Made by a program: the position numbers and the translations under genes. From Cupriavidus pampae (lineage in GTDB: Bacteria; Pseudomonadota; Gammaproteobacteria; Burkholderiales; Burkholderiaceae), in the NCBI RefSeq assembly GCF_914271485.1, contig NZ_CAJZAG010000005.1:1-64000 (forward strand): a stretch of 64,000 bases of DNA. The letters run 5' to 3'. Position 1 is the first letter of the stretch, and each line of letters starts with the position of its first letter. Below are positions 54,524-64,000 of the stretch, piece after piece. The notes under the pieces were generated by a model. The model was not told the DNA's origin. It saw only the letters and a program-made list of their open reading frames with translations, and ran no database searches.

Positions 54524-54853
54524 TCAGGCGCCATCGGTGTAGACGCTACGCGGATCGTCGATGCGATAGTGCGCGGCCATGAGGTGGAAGCCCGAAGCCT
54601 GCGGCTGCACCGACATGCCCACTGCGGCCGTATGGTCCTGCTTGGCGATCTTCGCTTCAGCAGCCTGGATGGCAGCCGGGTAGGTGTAGTTGTCGCCACG
54701 GAACGGGGTGAAACCGGCCTTTTCGACACGGACCAGATCCGCACGGACTTCAGCGCGCGTCACCGGGCCATTCTGATCAACGGTTTGAGCGAACGAGACA
54801 GCGGGAACAGCCAGGGTGCAGGCGATCAGCAGGGTGCGTGCAAGTGTTTTCAT
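54524..54853 (-). CDS. DUF4148 secreted protein
   Basis: A 109-residue protein with signal peptide (cut after SFA) and the DUF4148 core PVTRAEVRADLVRVEKAGF followed by a YPAAIQAAEAKI helix. The family is found almost only in Burkholderiales and has no known function. The C-terminus RSVYTDGA matches the doubled ending of the protein at 6727-6960. ATG 54853 fits a GAGAGG ribosome binding site. Confidence 0.85.
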   Translation of the reverse strand: MKTLARTLLIACTLAVPAVSFAQTVDQNGPVTRAEVRADLVRVEKAGFTPFRGDNYTYPAAIQAAEAKIAKQDHTAAVGMSVQPQASGFHLMAAHYRIDDPRSVYTDGA

Positions 54854-54992
54854 GATTGGTACCTCTCTCTGGGTTGGTTTGCCTTTTGGCGGGAGATCAT
54901 CATGCGATGAACTTGTACGCAGTATTGGCGTTGAGCACTGACCCGAGACTGACCGAATCATTACAAGATTGTCAGCATGCACCCCCTTCACA

Positions 54993-57560
54993 TCAATTCG
55001 GCCACATCCGATCCACCCAATCGGAGAACACCTTCAGGCGTGTGGGCTCCGCGCCGTGATTGCGGGCGGACATGACGCTCCATAGCGTGTATTGCTGCGT
55101 CGTCCAATCGACCCAGCCGCCCACCAGATGGGGCTGCCCCTTGCTGTTCAATGGCAGCGGCGTGCGTTGAGGGTCCAGGCAGAAGCGGAATCCTGATTTG
55201 CTCTCGATCTCGTCACCGAAGCGCGCGTTCGGATCGCAGCGACGCCACTGCGCATAGGTCGTATCCGCGTACATCCTGTTGTAGAGCGAGATCGAGCTGT
55301 TGATGAATTTCAGGTGCAAGCCCGGTGTCACGGTCTCGAGTTCGCGGAAGCGTGACTTCTCCCATGTATCCGGACCGCGATCCACTACCTCGCCGACACC
55401 GAGCTTGTGGTTGGCGAGGTCGGCCCGACTCTGCAGGCCGCCGTTTCTGAACAGATTATTGGGATCGTTCGGGTCCGGCGCATCGAACGGCAGATTGGTA
55501 TTGGCGAGCTGCGCCAGCTTGGTCCGTACCTCGAAGAACCGCACCAGATGCATCGACGTGACCGGTCCCGGTGCTTTGGCGGTGATCAAATCATCGGCGA
55601 GGCCCGTAATGAACCCCATGTGATACGGCCAGTCCATCGGGCCGACCGATGCGCCAGGCCATCCGGGGTTGATCGTCATCTGCAACTGATACCACTGGTT
55701 GGTGCGATAGAACGACACCAGACGCGGCTCCCACGAGAAGTAGTTCTCGCGGCCACCCTGCTGCACGTACAGCATGTGCGGCGCGACATAGAACACGCTC
55801 GGCCAGCTGAACGGCCAGCCGCGCCGTTCGCCCTGCCCGACCCATGCGCCATTGCCATCGCGCGATCCATGCAGCCATGCCTGCGGGCCTTCCAGACCGT
55901 GGCGATGCGCGAGCTCCCATTGCCTGACGCCCATCCAGTGCATCACGCCAAACTGCGCGCGTTCGACGAACGCCTCTCGCGTGAACGCCGCGGGCAGGTT
56001 CGCTAGCCCAGCCGTTTGCGCGGACATTCTGGCTTGCAGGATTCTGCCGCCAATCTCGCCGCCATAGGGCTGCGACGGATCCGGCGAGAGATGCGAGCCG
56101 CGTCCGCCGCCGCCGAATTCGATGGTACGGGCACCAAGATCGCCGAGCCACGCCTGCGCGCGTTCACGTTGGGGCGTGCTCAGATGGCTCCAGTCGCCGT
56201 AGCCACCAGCGGGATTCCTGTTGGCCTTCAGCCAATCGTCGATGCGTTGAAAAACCTGCTGCGGGTTCTGATCCGGGATGCCACGCGTCTCGAACAATCC
56301 CGCGCTCTGACCCGCTTCCGGCGCCCAGATATCCAGCGGGCTTTCGATCGGGAGCCAGGCGTTCCAGTCCGGTAACTCCAACGGAATCGGCATCTCGCGC
56401 GTGTTGAGGACCTTGCCGGGGCTCGGGTCCATCGCGGCATCGAGATCGCTTTGCGTGACCGCTGCGGCGCTGCCAGCAGGTTTGCCTGTGAAGGCGTTGA
56501 GGAAGGACGCGGCATCCGGCAACACGGCATCCAGCCCCGCGCCTGCGGCCCACTCTGCCACGGGGCGGCTGTCGAGACCGGGGCCCGGCTGATACGGCGG
56601 ATTCCACGGCGCGGCCTGTGCCACGTGCGGCACCGATGAAGCCAGCGACGTACGCAGATACGCCACGATCTGATTGCCCTGCTCCGTGCTCAGGCCGTGG
56701 AAGCGCGCACGCTGCACGATCGAATTATTCGAGTAATTGAAGTACTGCAGATCGCGTCCATCGCTGGCATGGCACGATGCGCATGCCGCGCGCAATGTCC
56801 GGGCCACGATCGGCGATTTACGCAGGACATTGCCGCCATGCCAGAGCGCGCTGCCTGCCTGCGCATCCGACACGGTGTAGGCGGTGGTCACCTTTTCCGC
56901 CGCGATATCTTTCCATCGCTTTGGCATGCTCAGCAGATCGCGGCCGCTGTTGTCCTGCAGTTGCACATCGAGAATGCGGAAGCCGTTGGAATTGCCGTCG
57001 GTACCATTAAAGCGAAACTCGATGCGATTCCCAGTTGATGCGGTCAGGCGCGACCTCGCGGCGCCGTCGATGGGAATACTGAAACGGATCGCCACCTGTG
57101 CGCCATTCACGCCGCCATGCGCGCGCTCCGCTTCGGGCATGGTGATGTTGGCGTCGGTGATATCGATCCACGGGGCATTGGCGGCATCGCGGGCGCCCGC
57201 GATACGCAAGCTCGCCGCGACCTTGGTCAGCGGCTTCGACAGTGTTTCGAATTCAGGCGAGTTATAGAAGCCGCAGCGATGGCATCGAACGGTGAGCCGC
57301 GTGGCCTGCGCGATGGCATCGGCATCGAGCGTCAGATTGGCTACGGCGATGGTCGGCGCGTCGGGGGCGCCGTTGCCGAGCACTTCGATTGGCAGCACGA
57401 GCGCTGCATTGTCAATCTGCGGCGATGGTCCCGCCGCGCCGCCCGGCCCTCCCGCTGATGCGGCACTATCGCCTGATTCGCCGCCGCAGGCGCTCAACAC
57501 CAGACAGGCGAGCACCATCCCGCGCGTCGCCACGCGCATCCATTTCTCGATCATCGACAT
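54993..57560 (-). CDS. Very large cytochrome c lipoprotein
   Basis: About 855 residues. Lipoprotein signal LACLVLSACG places the N-terminus in a membrane. A single c-type haem motif, CASCH (about residue 270), is preceded by a beta-rich region with CHRCGFYNSPEFE and followed by some 550 residues without further haem sites, with W-rich blocks such as WPSVFYVAPHMLYVQQGGREN. This build suggests an outer-membrane- or inner-membrane-anchored oxidoreductase or an accessory to one. I do not know the family by name. Start ATG 57560 or 57554; either leaves the lipobox intact. Confidence 0.7.
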   Translation of the reverse strand: MSMIEKWMRVATRGMVLACLVLSACGGESGDSAASAGGPGGAAGPSPQIDNAALVLPIEVLGNGAPDAPTIAVANLTLDADAIAQATRLTVRCHRCGFYNSPEFETLSKPLTKVAASLRIAGARDAANAPWIDITDANITMPEAERAHGGVNGAQVAIRFSIPIDGAARSRLTASTGNRIEFRFNGTDGNSNGFRILDVQLQDNSGRDLLSMPKRWKDIAAEKVTTAYTVSDAQAGSALWHGGNVLRKSPIVARTLRAACASCHASDGRDLQYFNYSNNSIVQRARFHGLSTEQGNQIVAYLRTSLASSVPHVAQAAPWNPPYQPGPGLDSRPVAEWAAGAGLDAVLPDAASFLNAFTGKPAGSAAAVTQSDLDAAMDPSPGKVLNTREMPIPLELPDWNAWLPIESPLDIWAPEAGQSAGLFETRGIPDQNPQQVFQRIDDWLKANRNPAGGYGDWSHLSTPQRERAQAWLGDLGARTIEFGGGGRGSHLSPDPSQPYGGEIGGRILQARMSAQTAGLANLPAAFTREAFVERAQFGVMHWMGVRQWELAHRHGLEGPQAWLHGSRDGNGAWVGQGERRGWPFSWPSVFYVAPHMLYVQQGGRENYFSWEPRLVSFYRTNQWYQLQMTINPGWPGASVGPMDWPYHMGFITGLADDLITAKAPGPVTSMHLVRFFEVRTKLAQLANTNLPFDAPDPNDPNNLFRNGGLQSRADLANHKLGVGEVVDRGPDTWEKSRFRELETVTPGLHLKFINSSISLYNRMYADTTYAQWRRCDPNARFGDEIESKSGFRFCLDPQRTPLPLNSKGQPHLVGGWVDWTTQQYTLWSVMSARNHGAEPTRLKVFSDWVDRMWPN

Positions 57561-57886
57561 TCCCGGTGAACTGCAATGATGACTCTGCGACGGGCGTGCC
57601 AATTTATAGAAACGGAGGCCGCCTGCGTCTTATGGTTTTTTTAATAACAATTGGAAACTGACTTTATTCATTCGCACGTTTATCGTTAAACGCGCATGCG
57701 AAGTTCAGCCGTCTCCAACGGACGACATTCTGCGGGAATCGGAATGGCAAGGAAATGCCGTGGACGGTTTACTTGCGCGTCATGGATGGAAAAACAACGA
57801 TCCGACGACTGGATAAATTTTGGAGCGAGGGCTCACTGATATGCCTGGCGTGCGGCGCGACCGCGTCGCACGCCAGCCACCACGAC
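57561..57886. other. Intergenic region, nothing called
   Basis: Roughly 330 bases with an AT-rich patch at 57630-57690. No gene, repeat or convincing terminator seen; it should carry the promoter of the cytochrome gene. Confidence 0.4.
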
Positions 57887-58087
57887 TCATCCCGGCAGCT
57901 TCATCGACGTCTTGCCCGGCGCGGGGTCGGGTTCGTTCAGCACCGTGTCGATGTGCTTGGCGAGAAGAATGGCCTCCAGCACGGCCCTTTCCCTGGCGGT
58001 GTCGCGTCCACCGGTGATGGTTGTCATTCTGGATGACGACAGTTCGTCCTCCTGATGCAGGTCAACGATATTGAGTGTGGTTGCCAT
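57887..58087 (-). CDS. Small peptide with double-glycine motif
   Basis: A 66-residue hydrophilic peptide. Residues 13-27 (DELSSSRMTTITGG) resemble the double-glycine leader of peptides exported by C39-peptidase ABC transporters; the following 38 residues form an amphipathic helix (RERAVLEAILLAKHIDTVL) and an acidic, Pro-rich tail. TGGAGC precedes the ATG. No transporter or modification gene is nearby. Secretion is inference from the motif only. Confidence 0.5.
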   Translation of the reverse strand: MATTLNIVDLHQEDELSSSRMTTITGGRDTARERAVLEAILLAKHIDTVLNEPDPAPGKTSMKLPG

Positions 58088-58309
58088 GATTAAGCTCCAT
58101 TGATTGTGTGAGTGAGCTCTGGTCTTCGTTGCCGCATCCCTGGCTCGCTATGGCATTCGCATGGGTCGTGCCAGCGCGTAAGTGTGCGTACTAAGCCACC
58201 ATTCCGCCCATTTTGCGGGGTGACAGCGCAGGAGGAGTTCGTGGGCACCCAACAGTCCGGCTACAGGTGTTGGTTTAGAATGAGCGCCTTCTCCCCTGGA
58301 AGTACCGCA

Positions 58310-58777
58310 ATGCAAATACTGGTCGACGCAGACGCCTGCCCGGTTGTCGTCAAGGACATGCTGTATCGGGCCGCGCAGCGTGCGGAAGTGAATGTCACGC
58401 TAGTGGCTAACCAGTTCCTGCGCACGCCGCCTTCGCGCTTTATCAAGTCGGTACAGGTGCCGTCGGGGTTCGATGCCGCGGATAACCGTATCGTCGAAAT
58501 GGCAACTGAAGGGGATCTGGTGATCACCGCGGATATTCCGCTCGCGGCGGCCGCACTCGATAAAGGTGCGCAGGTGCTCGACCCTCGCGGCACGTGGTTT
58601 AGTCGCGAGAATATTCAGGAGCGGTTGACCATGCGTGAGGTGATGGACCAGCTGCGAGCCTCGGGCATCGACACCGGCGGTCCCGCGCCGTTTTCTCCGC
58701 AGGATGGCAAGACGTTTGCCGGGCAGCTGGATCGCTTTCTGGCACGCCATGTACGGAAGCCCGGATCAGAGGCCTGA
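58310..58777 (+). CDS. YaiI/YqxD (DUF188) family protein
   Basis: A 155-residue PIN-like fold protein, beginning MQILVDADACPVVVKDMLYR and containing DNRIVEMATEGDLVITADIPLA and LDPRGTWFSRENI, all conserved in the YaiI family. Acidic residues suggest a metal-dependent nuclease fold, but no activity is established. TGGAAG before ATG 58310 fixes the start; longer in-frame sequence upstream is not conserved in style. Confidence 0.92.
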   Translation: MQILVDADACPVVVKDMLYRAAQRAEVNVTLVANQFLRTPPSRFIKSVQVPSGFDAADNRIVEMATEGDLVITADIPLAAAALDKGAQVLDPRGTWFSRENIQERLTMREVMDQLRASGIDTGGPAPFSPQDGKTFAGQLDRFLARHVRKPGSEA

Positions 58778-58791
58778 CTCAGAGGCAAAAC

Positions 58792-59709
58792 TTATTTCGG
58801 CCATCGCCACGCCGGATCGGCGAGATGCTCGGCAAAGAAATCCGATAGCGCTCTGATCTTTGCGGGGCGGCTACGAGCTGACGGGGTCACGAAGTACAAG
58901 CCACCCCGCGTCATGTTCCAGTCGGGAAGGATCCGCACCAGCCGGCCGTCGCTCAGATACTCGCTGGCAATGAACTCCGGTAATTCGGAGATCGCCAGCC
59001 CCTGCAGCAGCACGGGGATCATCGCATCCGAATTGGTCGTGCGCAGCGGCCCGCTGGGCGCCACATCTTCCTGCGAGCCATCGCGGTGGGTGAACTGCCA
59101 CACCTGCGTGCGGGCGCGGTACGCGTAGCTCAGGCACGCGCGATTGGCCAGATCGCGTGGATGCTTCGGACGGCCGTGCTTCTTCAGATAAGCCGGCGAT
59201 GCCACCAGATACTGCGTCACGCTGCAGAGCTGCCGGGCCACCAGCGAGGAATCCGGCAGAACCGCGATTCTCAATGCCGCATCAAACCCATCCGCGATGA
59301 GATCCACCGTGGCATCGGACAGGTGCAGGTCGACGGACAGCTCCGGGTACTGCTCGATCAGCTTCGGCATCAGCGGCGCTACCCAGCGTAAGCCGAACGA
59401 CATCGGAATCGCCAGCCGAATCAGGCCGCGTGGGCTCACCGCAAGTTCGTGCGCTTCGCTCTCCAGCTCCTCCGCCTGCCGATAAATATCCCCCGCTCGC
59501 CCGGCCATCTGATTGCCGAATTCGGTCAGTGAGAGTTGGCGCGAGGTGCGATTGAACAGCCTGCCGCCAAGGCGCTCTTCCAGCCTTCCCACCGCGCGGG
59601 AGACGGTAGGCACCGACACGCCCATGATGCGCGCCGCGGCGGCGAACGACCCTTCCTCCGCGACCTTGGCAAACATGGCGAGACCCTCAAAGTCAGGAAG
59701 CTTGCTCAT
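58792..59709 (-). CDS. LysR-family transcriptional regulator
   Basis: A 305-residue LysR protein of the CrgA-like group (PDFEGLAMFAKVAEEGSFAAAARIMGV at its start, shown in part; ALRIAVLPDSSLVARQL). ATG 59709 is the usual distance from the helix-turn-helix. No divergent metabolic partner; the next gene on the other strand is a hypothetical 110 bases away. Confidence 0.86.
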   Translation of the reverse strand: MSKLPDFEGLAMFAKVAEEGSFAAAARIMGVSVPTVSRAVGRLEERLGGRLFNRTSRQLSLTEFGNQMAGRAGDIYRQAEELESEAHELAVSPRGLIRLAIPMSFGLRWVAPLMPKLIEQYPELSVDLHLSDATVDLIADGFDAALRIAVLPDSSLVARQLCSVTQYLVASPAYLKKHGRPKHPRDLANRACLSYAYRARTQVWQFTHRDGSQEDVAPSGPLRTTNSDAMIPVLLQGLAISELPEFIASEYLSDGRLVRILPDWNMTRGGLYFVTPSARSRPAKIRALSDFFAEHLADPAWRWPK

Positions 59710-59818
59710 TTCATTTCTGCAACGATGGATTTCTGGCAATTCTATTTTGGATTGCCAAAGTCCGTCGATAAGCTTCTTGCATATCGCTCAACATCGCATC
59801 CACGAGGGCCACTTTCCC

Positions 59819-60283
59819 ATGACGCAAATCGGCAGTATCACCCCCGCCGCCCTGCCGCGCTTCCCCGCTGAGCCCACAACTAAGCCGACCAACGACGCAG
59901 GCAAGCCTGCCGACGACGCGAATGCAGCGGCTACAGCTAGTGGCGAGACGCAAGCCGACGGCTCGCCAGTCGTCACAGCGCCGAGTGACACCGACAAGGC
60001 CAGCGATGACAAAAGCAAAACATCGGAAAGCGTCAAAGCGCTCAAGGAACAAATCGAGCGCATGCAAAAGCAACTGACGGAATTGCGGGAGCATCTGCAG
60101 GCCGTGCAGAGCGAACACACGGACGAGCGCGAGAAAGCGATGCTGACTGGCGCGCTCGAGACACAGCTCGCGATGCTTCAATCCGCGGTGATGGTGGCAA
60201 CGATGAAGCTGGCCGAAGCCATTGCCAATGAGAGTGGCAAGATCCTGGACAGCACCGGCGGAAAATTACCGGCGCGCACCTGA
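59819..60283 (+). CDS. Hypothetical coiled-coil protein
   Basis: A 154-residue soluble protein. Residues 1-65 are low-complexity (Pro, Thr, Ala, Asp); residues about 68-105 are a strong heptad coiled coil (VKALKEQIERMQKQLTELRE), then a second helix rich in Met and Ala. No signal peptide. Function unknown; shape suggests a scaffold or filament-like partner. Confidence 0.6.
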   Translation: MTQIGSITPAALPRFPAEPTTKPTNDAGKPADDANAAATASGETQADGSPVVTAPSDTDKASDDKSKTSESVKALKEQIERMQKQLTELREHLQAVQSEHTDEREKAMLTGALETQLAMLQSAVMVATMKLAEAIANESGKILDSTGGKLPART

Positions 60284-60339
60284 TTGCATCGTTGCCCTGG
60301 GAGGATTAACTGGTCATCGCCAAGATGACCGCAGCGATA

Positions 60340-60627
60340 TTACATGCCAGCCAGCGATTCGCCCGGCACGCGTCCGCCGATGATATCGAGACCACGTTGT
60401 ACTGCGGCGCGCTTGGCCAGACCGAGGCTTTCCCAGTTTTGTTCCGGCAGCTTGAACACGCGACCGTTGGTGTCCGACGGAGTTTCGCCTTCGCGGCAGA
60501 TGACGACCGAAGCGCTGTAGGTGCGGTCCGGTTTTCGTTCATTCCACTCGCGCGTGGGTGCATGGAACTTGTAGACCAACGGGTAAATGTCGAAGCCGTT
60601 GGCGCGTGTTGCTGGATAGTTATCCAT
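60340..60627 (-). CDS. Hypothetical small cytoplasmic protein
   Basis: A 95-residue protein with a very strong ribosome binding site (GGGGAGGA) before its ATG. It has a beta-rich N-terminal half (FDIYPLVYKFHAPTREWNE) and a helix near the end, with a single Cys. No family recognised and no operon partner; the ribosome binding site argues it is real. Confidence 0.6.
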   Translation of the reverse strand: MDNYPATRANGFDIYPLVYKFHAPTREWNERKPDRTYSASVVICREGETPSDTNGRVFKLPEQNWESLGLAKRAAVQRGLDIIGGRVPGESLAGM

Positions 60628-60924
60628 GATTTCCTCCCCTTTTGAAGCTTGAGAACCTCATCCACTCTACGCTTGTTCTGTTACAGCGCTGAGGTTTATT
60701 TTCCGCGGACGCATGCGCCCACACCATCGGCAAGTGCCGTGCCGCTGGTTGCGGCGCGCGTTCGTCGTGCTTTATGAGTCACACGTTAAATCCACGGGAC
60801 AGTGTAGCGCAGTCGGATCGCTTTAATTCGCAACATCAAAAACTACAGGTCGCAATCACTGCACGCCGCTGTCATACCCGGCCAGAATCCAAGGGCCAGC
60901 GCCTGGCGCTAAGAGGAGAGCGAC

Positions 60925-61893
60925 ATGAGGCATGCCAGCGTCAATGTCGGTGCGATCGTTGGGGCGTTTGTGGGATGCCTGTCGCTGCTGCCGTTGCCGA
61001 GCCATGCCGTCGAAGGCGCGCTAGGGCGGCCGGTAACGGGCACCAGTGTCACGCCCAACGCGGGGATCGTGTCGCCCGAGCCGATCATGGCGGTGAACGT
61101 GGCGCAGATCTACCTGAACGGGTCGGTTGGCGGCGGTCGCGCGGTGCCGATCATCGGACAGACATCGACTGGCATCAATGCCGAGATCGCCTTCACGCTG
61201 GCTACATTCATGAAGGTATGGGACACCGGACCCGGCGCGTGGAACTTTGCATCGAGCTTCACGCTGCCGTACCTCTGGACCGAGGTCAACGCCAATTTCG
61301 CGGCGGGCCGGTTACAGGGCGCCCGCTCGGATCGTGCGTCGAACCTGTTCGACATTACGTTCGCGCCCATCATTGCCGGCTATCACTTCTCGAAGACCGA
61401 GCACGTGTCCGTGAGCCTCAACATCTGGGCACCGACCGGGCAATACGACGTCAACGCGCTGGCCAATCCGAGCCTGAACAACTGGACCTTTATCCCGCAG
61501 GTCGCCTACACCAGGATCTTCGCCGAATACGGACTGCAGTTCGATGCCGTGGCGGGCGTGCAGTTCTACACGCGCAACAACGCCACGGACTACCGCAATG
61601 CGCCGCTGTTCACGCTCGACACGCTGCTGCTCAAACACTTCGGCAAGGGCTTCGCGGGCGGTGTGATCGTGGGCACCACGCAGCAACTCGGCAACGACAA
61701 CGGCCCCACCGCCGATCGGCTCAATGGCTTTGTCGGGCGTGACTGGGCAATCGGGCCGATCCTGACCTATGACACCAAGGTCGGCGCCAAGAGCATGCTC
61801 TCGCTGGGGCTGCGCTGGGTGCCAACGGTCTCGAGCAAGAACCGTATCGACAGCACTCGCACGTTCATGGGGACGGCGACGCTCGTGTTCTGA
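60925..61893 (+). CDS. MetA/SphA-like outer-membrane transporter
   Basis: A 322-residue beta-barrel protein with signal peptide (cut after SHA), GINAEIAFTLATFMKVWDTGPGAWNFASS-type strands (quoted in part), and APTGQYD with a C-terminal VF ending typical of the phenol-degradation MetA/SphA family of hydrophobic-compound channels. Ends 29 bases inside the convergent DUF58 gene. Confidence 0.82.
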   Translation: MRHASVNVGAIVGAFVGCLSLLPLPSHAVEGALGRPVTGTSVTPNAGIVSPEPIMAVNVAQIYLNGSVGGGRAVPIIGQTSTGINAEIAFTLATFMKVWDTGPGAWNFASSFTLPYLWTEVNANFAAGRLQGARSDRASNLFDITFAPIIAGYHFSKTEHVSVSLNIWAPTGQYDVNALANPSLNNWTFIPQVAYTRIFAEYGLQFDAVAGVQFYTRNNATDYRNAPLFTLDTLLLKHFGKGFAGGVIVGTTQQLGNDNGPTADRLNGFVGRDWAIGPILTYDTKVGAKSMLSLGLRWVPTVSSKNRIDSTRTFMGTATLVF

Positions 61894-62820
61894 TCGCGCC
61901 GACATCGGGCCGGCCGAGCAGCCGGCGCAACTGCACGTCGGTGGGTTCGGCGGCCGACAGCGGCAGCAATGGCACGTCGATCGCGCGATGCCAGTCCATC
62001 AGCGCCACGCTGTGGTCATCGGCGAACTGGCGAATGCTCTGCCGCAGTGCCGCGTTGCCGAAGCCGAGTTCCACCTGCAACTCGCCATTGCTGACCACCA
62101 GATGCCCGGAGTCCGGCAGTTCGAGCAGGAACGGGTCGTAGACCAGCACCGACAGCACATCGTTGCGGCCGCGCAGCGCCATCATCAGATGACGCGTGTG
62201 GCTGTCGCTGCCATCGAAGTCCCCGATCACGATGACCAGATGATCATGATGCGCCAGACGTAGCGCGCTCTCGAGCGCCGCGTTGAGCCGCAGCGCGCTG
62301 CGTTGCGCGGGTGCATCCGCACGCAGCGCCAGGTTGTAGCGCACCACCTCGCCCAGCAGATGGAGCACGCCATGGCGGCTGCGCTGCGGCGGCAGCGCCG
62401 TCTGTCCGGTATCGCCGAACACCACGCCACCCACGCGATCGCCGTCCGCCAGCACGCGCCATGCGGCCAGCGCGGCGACTTCAGCGGCACTGACCGACTT
62501 CATCGAGCGACGGCTGCCAAAGAACATGTTCATGCGTTGATCCACCACCAGCAGCACGGGGCGCTCTTTCTCTTCCGCATAGACGCGAACGTGCGGCGTG
62601 CCGGTGCGCGCGGTCACGCGCCAGTCCATGGTGCGCACATCGTCGCCGGGCAGGTAGGGACGGAGCTCTTCGAACGCCAGGCCGCGGCCGTGTACACGCG
62701 AGGCATGCCGGCCCGACAGCAGACTATGTACTGGCTGACGCGTGCGGAAGTGAAAGTCCCGCACATTGGCTTCCAACGCCGCCAACGCTGCTGCGTCGAC
62801 ATTGACCCCGGCCTGTGCCA

Positions 62821-62821
<1 letters not shown>
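61865..62821 (-). CDS. DUF58 protein (MoxR-associated)
   Basis: A 318-residue protein with the DUF58 signature SGRHASRVHGRGLAFEELR, YLPGDDVRTMDWRVTARTG and a VWA-like core (LLVVDQRMNMFFGS). With MoxR ATPase it forms a chaperone-like module found in many bacteria. I use ATG 62821, overlapping the MoxR stop as TGATG; GTG 62824 is an alternative. Confidence 0.88.
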
Positions 62822-63797
<976 letters not shown>

Positions 63798-63801
<4 letters not shown>

Positions 63802-64000
63802 CGCTTCTCTCCTGTTCTGCTGCCGGTTTGTCCGCCCACAAACCAGCGGTAATACGGGTTATCGGCATCCTCGCGCATGACCGCGGTGATATCGCGCAGC
63901 CATTGCTCCCGATCGCCACGGTAAGCGTCGAGCCCGGCTGCATAGAACGTATGGAGCGTGCGGCGTTCGCGCTGGATTGCCTGATGGAGTGCATCGTCGG
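63798..64000 (-). CDS. Unidentified gene upstream of MoxR (partial, C-terminus)
   Basis: The last 66 codons of a gene entering from the right edge; its stop overlaps the MoxR ATG as ATGA. The visible end is soluble and helical (LHTFYAAGLDAYRGDREQWL), with a short basic tail. In MoxR operons the upstream gene varies, so I give no family. Confidence 0.6.

Overview
The window looks like a chromosome or chromid segment of a GC-rich betaproteobacterium of the order Burkholderiales, most like Cupriavidus or Ralstonia. Evidence for this: many LysR regulators, a Bug/TctC-type solute receptor, a trimeric porin of the Burkholderiales type, a DUF4148 secreted protein, MetA-like outer-membrane transporter, short-type argC and GC-rich codon use. 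The genus is inference. I see no rRNA, tRNA, CRISPR array or complete insertion sequence.

Layout. 1-8 kb: the N-terminus of a two-partner-secretion adhesin running off the left edge, small secreted proteins, a FixJ-like regulator/histidine kinase pair, a stand-alone receiver and a Tat-exported molybdenum hydroxylase (iorAB-like). 8-9 kb: a DUF3800 gene broken by an amber codon, behind a hairpin that hides its ribosome binding site. 9-14.5 kb: a catabolic cluster (cupin dioxygenase, two SDRs, Bug receptor, IclR, porin) with translationally coupled genes. 14.5-18 kb: an AT-rich island with a PatA/PatG-type subtilisin protease followed by two short Cys-rich genes that look like precursor peptides; this is the most interesting locus. 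18-24 kb: DAHP synthase, then an operon of lipoprotein (frameshifted at a G7 run), giant patatin-like membrane protein and small membrane protein. 24-41 kb: a DyP peroxidase, quinone oxidoreductase, four LysR genes, a second FixJ-like regulator, isochorismatase-family hydrolase, TauE-type permease, DHA2 efflux pump coupled to a secreted cupin, a membrane serine hydrolase and an animal-type haem peroxidase. 41-54 kb: argC with divergent LysR, a molybdopterin-fold protein behind a ModE-like box, an HxlR/old-yellow-enzyme pair, a sugar-acid operon (IlvD/Edd dehydratase and FAH-family hydrolase) with LacI regulator and MFS carrier sharing three palindromic operators, a GMC oxidoreductase, a MerR-GAF regulator and a second HxlR/SDR pair. 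54-64 kb: DUF4148 protein, a very large cytochrome c lipoprotein, a small peptide with a double-glycine motif, YaiI-family protein, LysR, hypotheticals, MetA-like channel, and a MoxR/DUF58 operon leaving the right edge.

How it fits together. Most of the window is accessory metabolism: small catabolic units, each with its own LysR, IclR, LacI or HxlR regulator. Local palindromes support several of these pairings. The RiPP-like island, the patatin operon and the DUF3800 relic are the parts that look horizontally acquired. All functions are read from sequence by eye and family recognition; no search was run.
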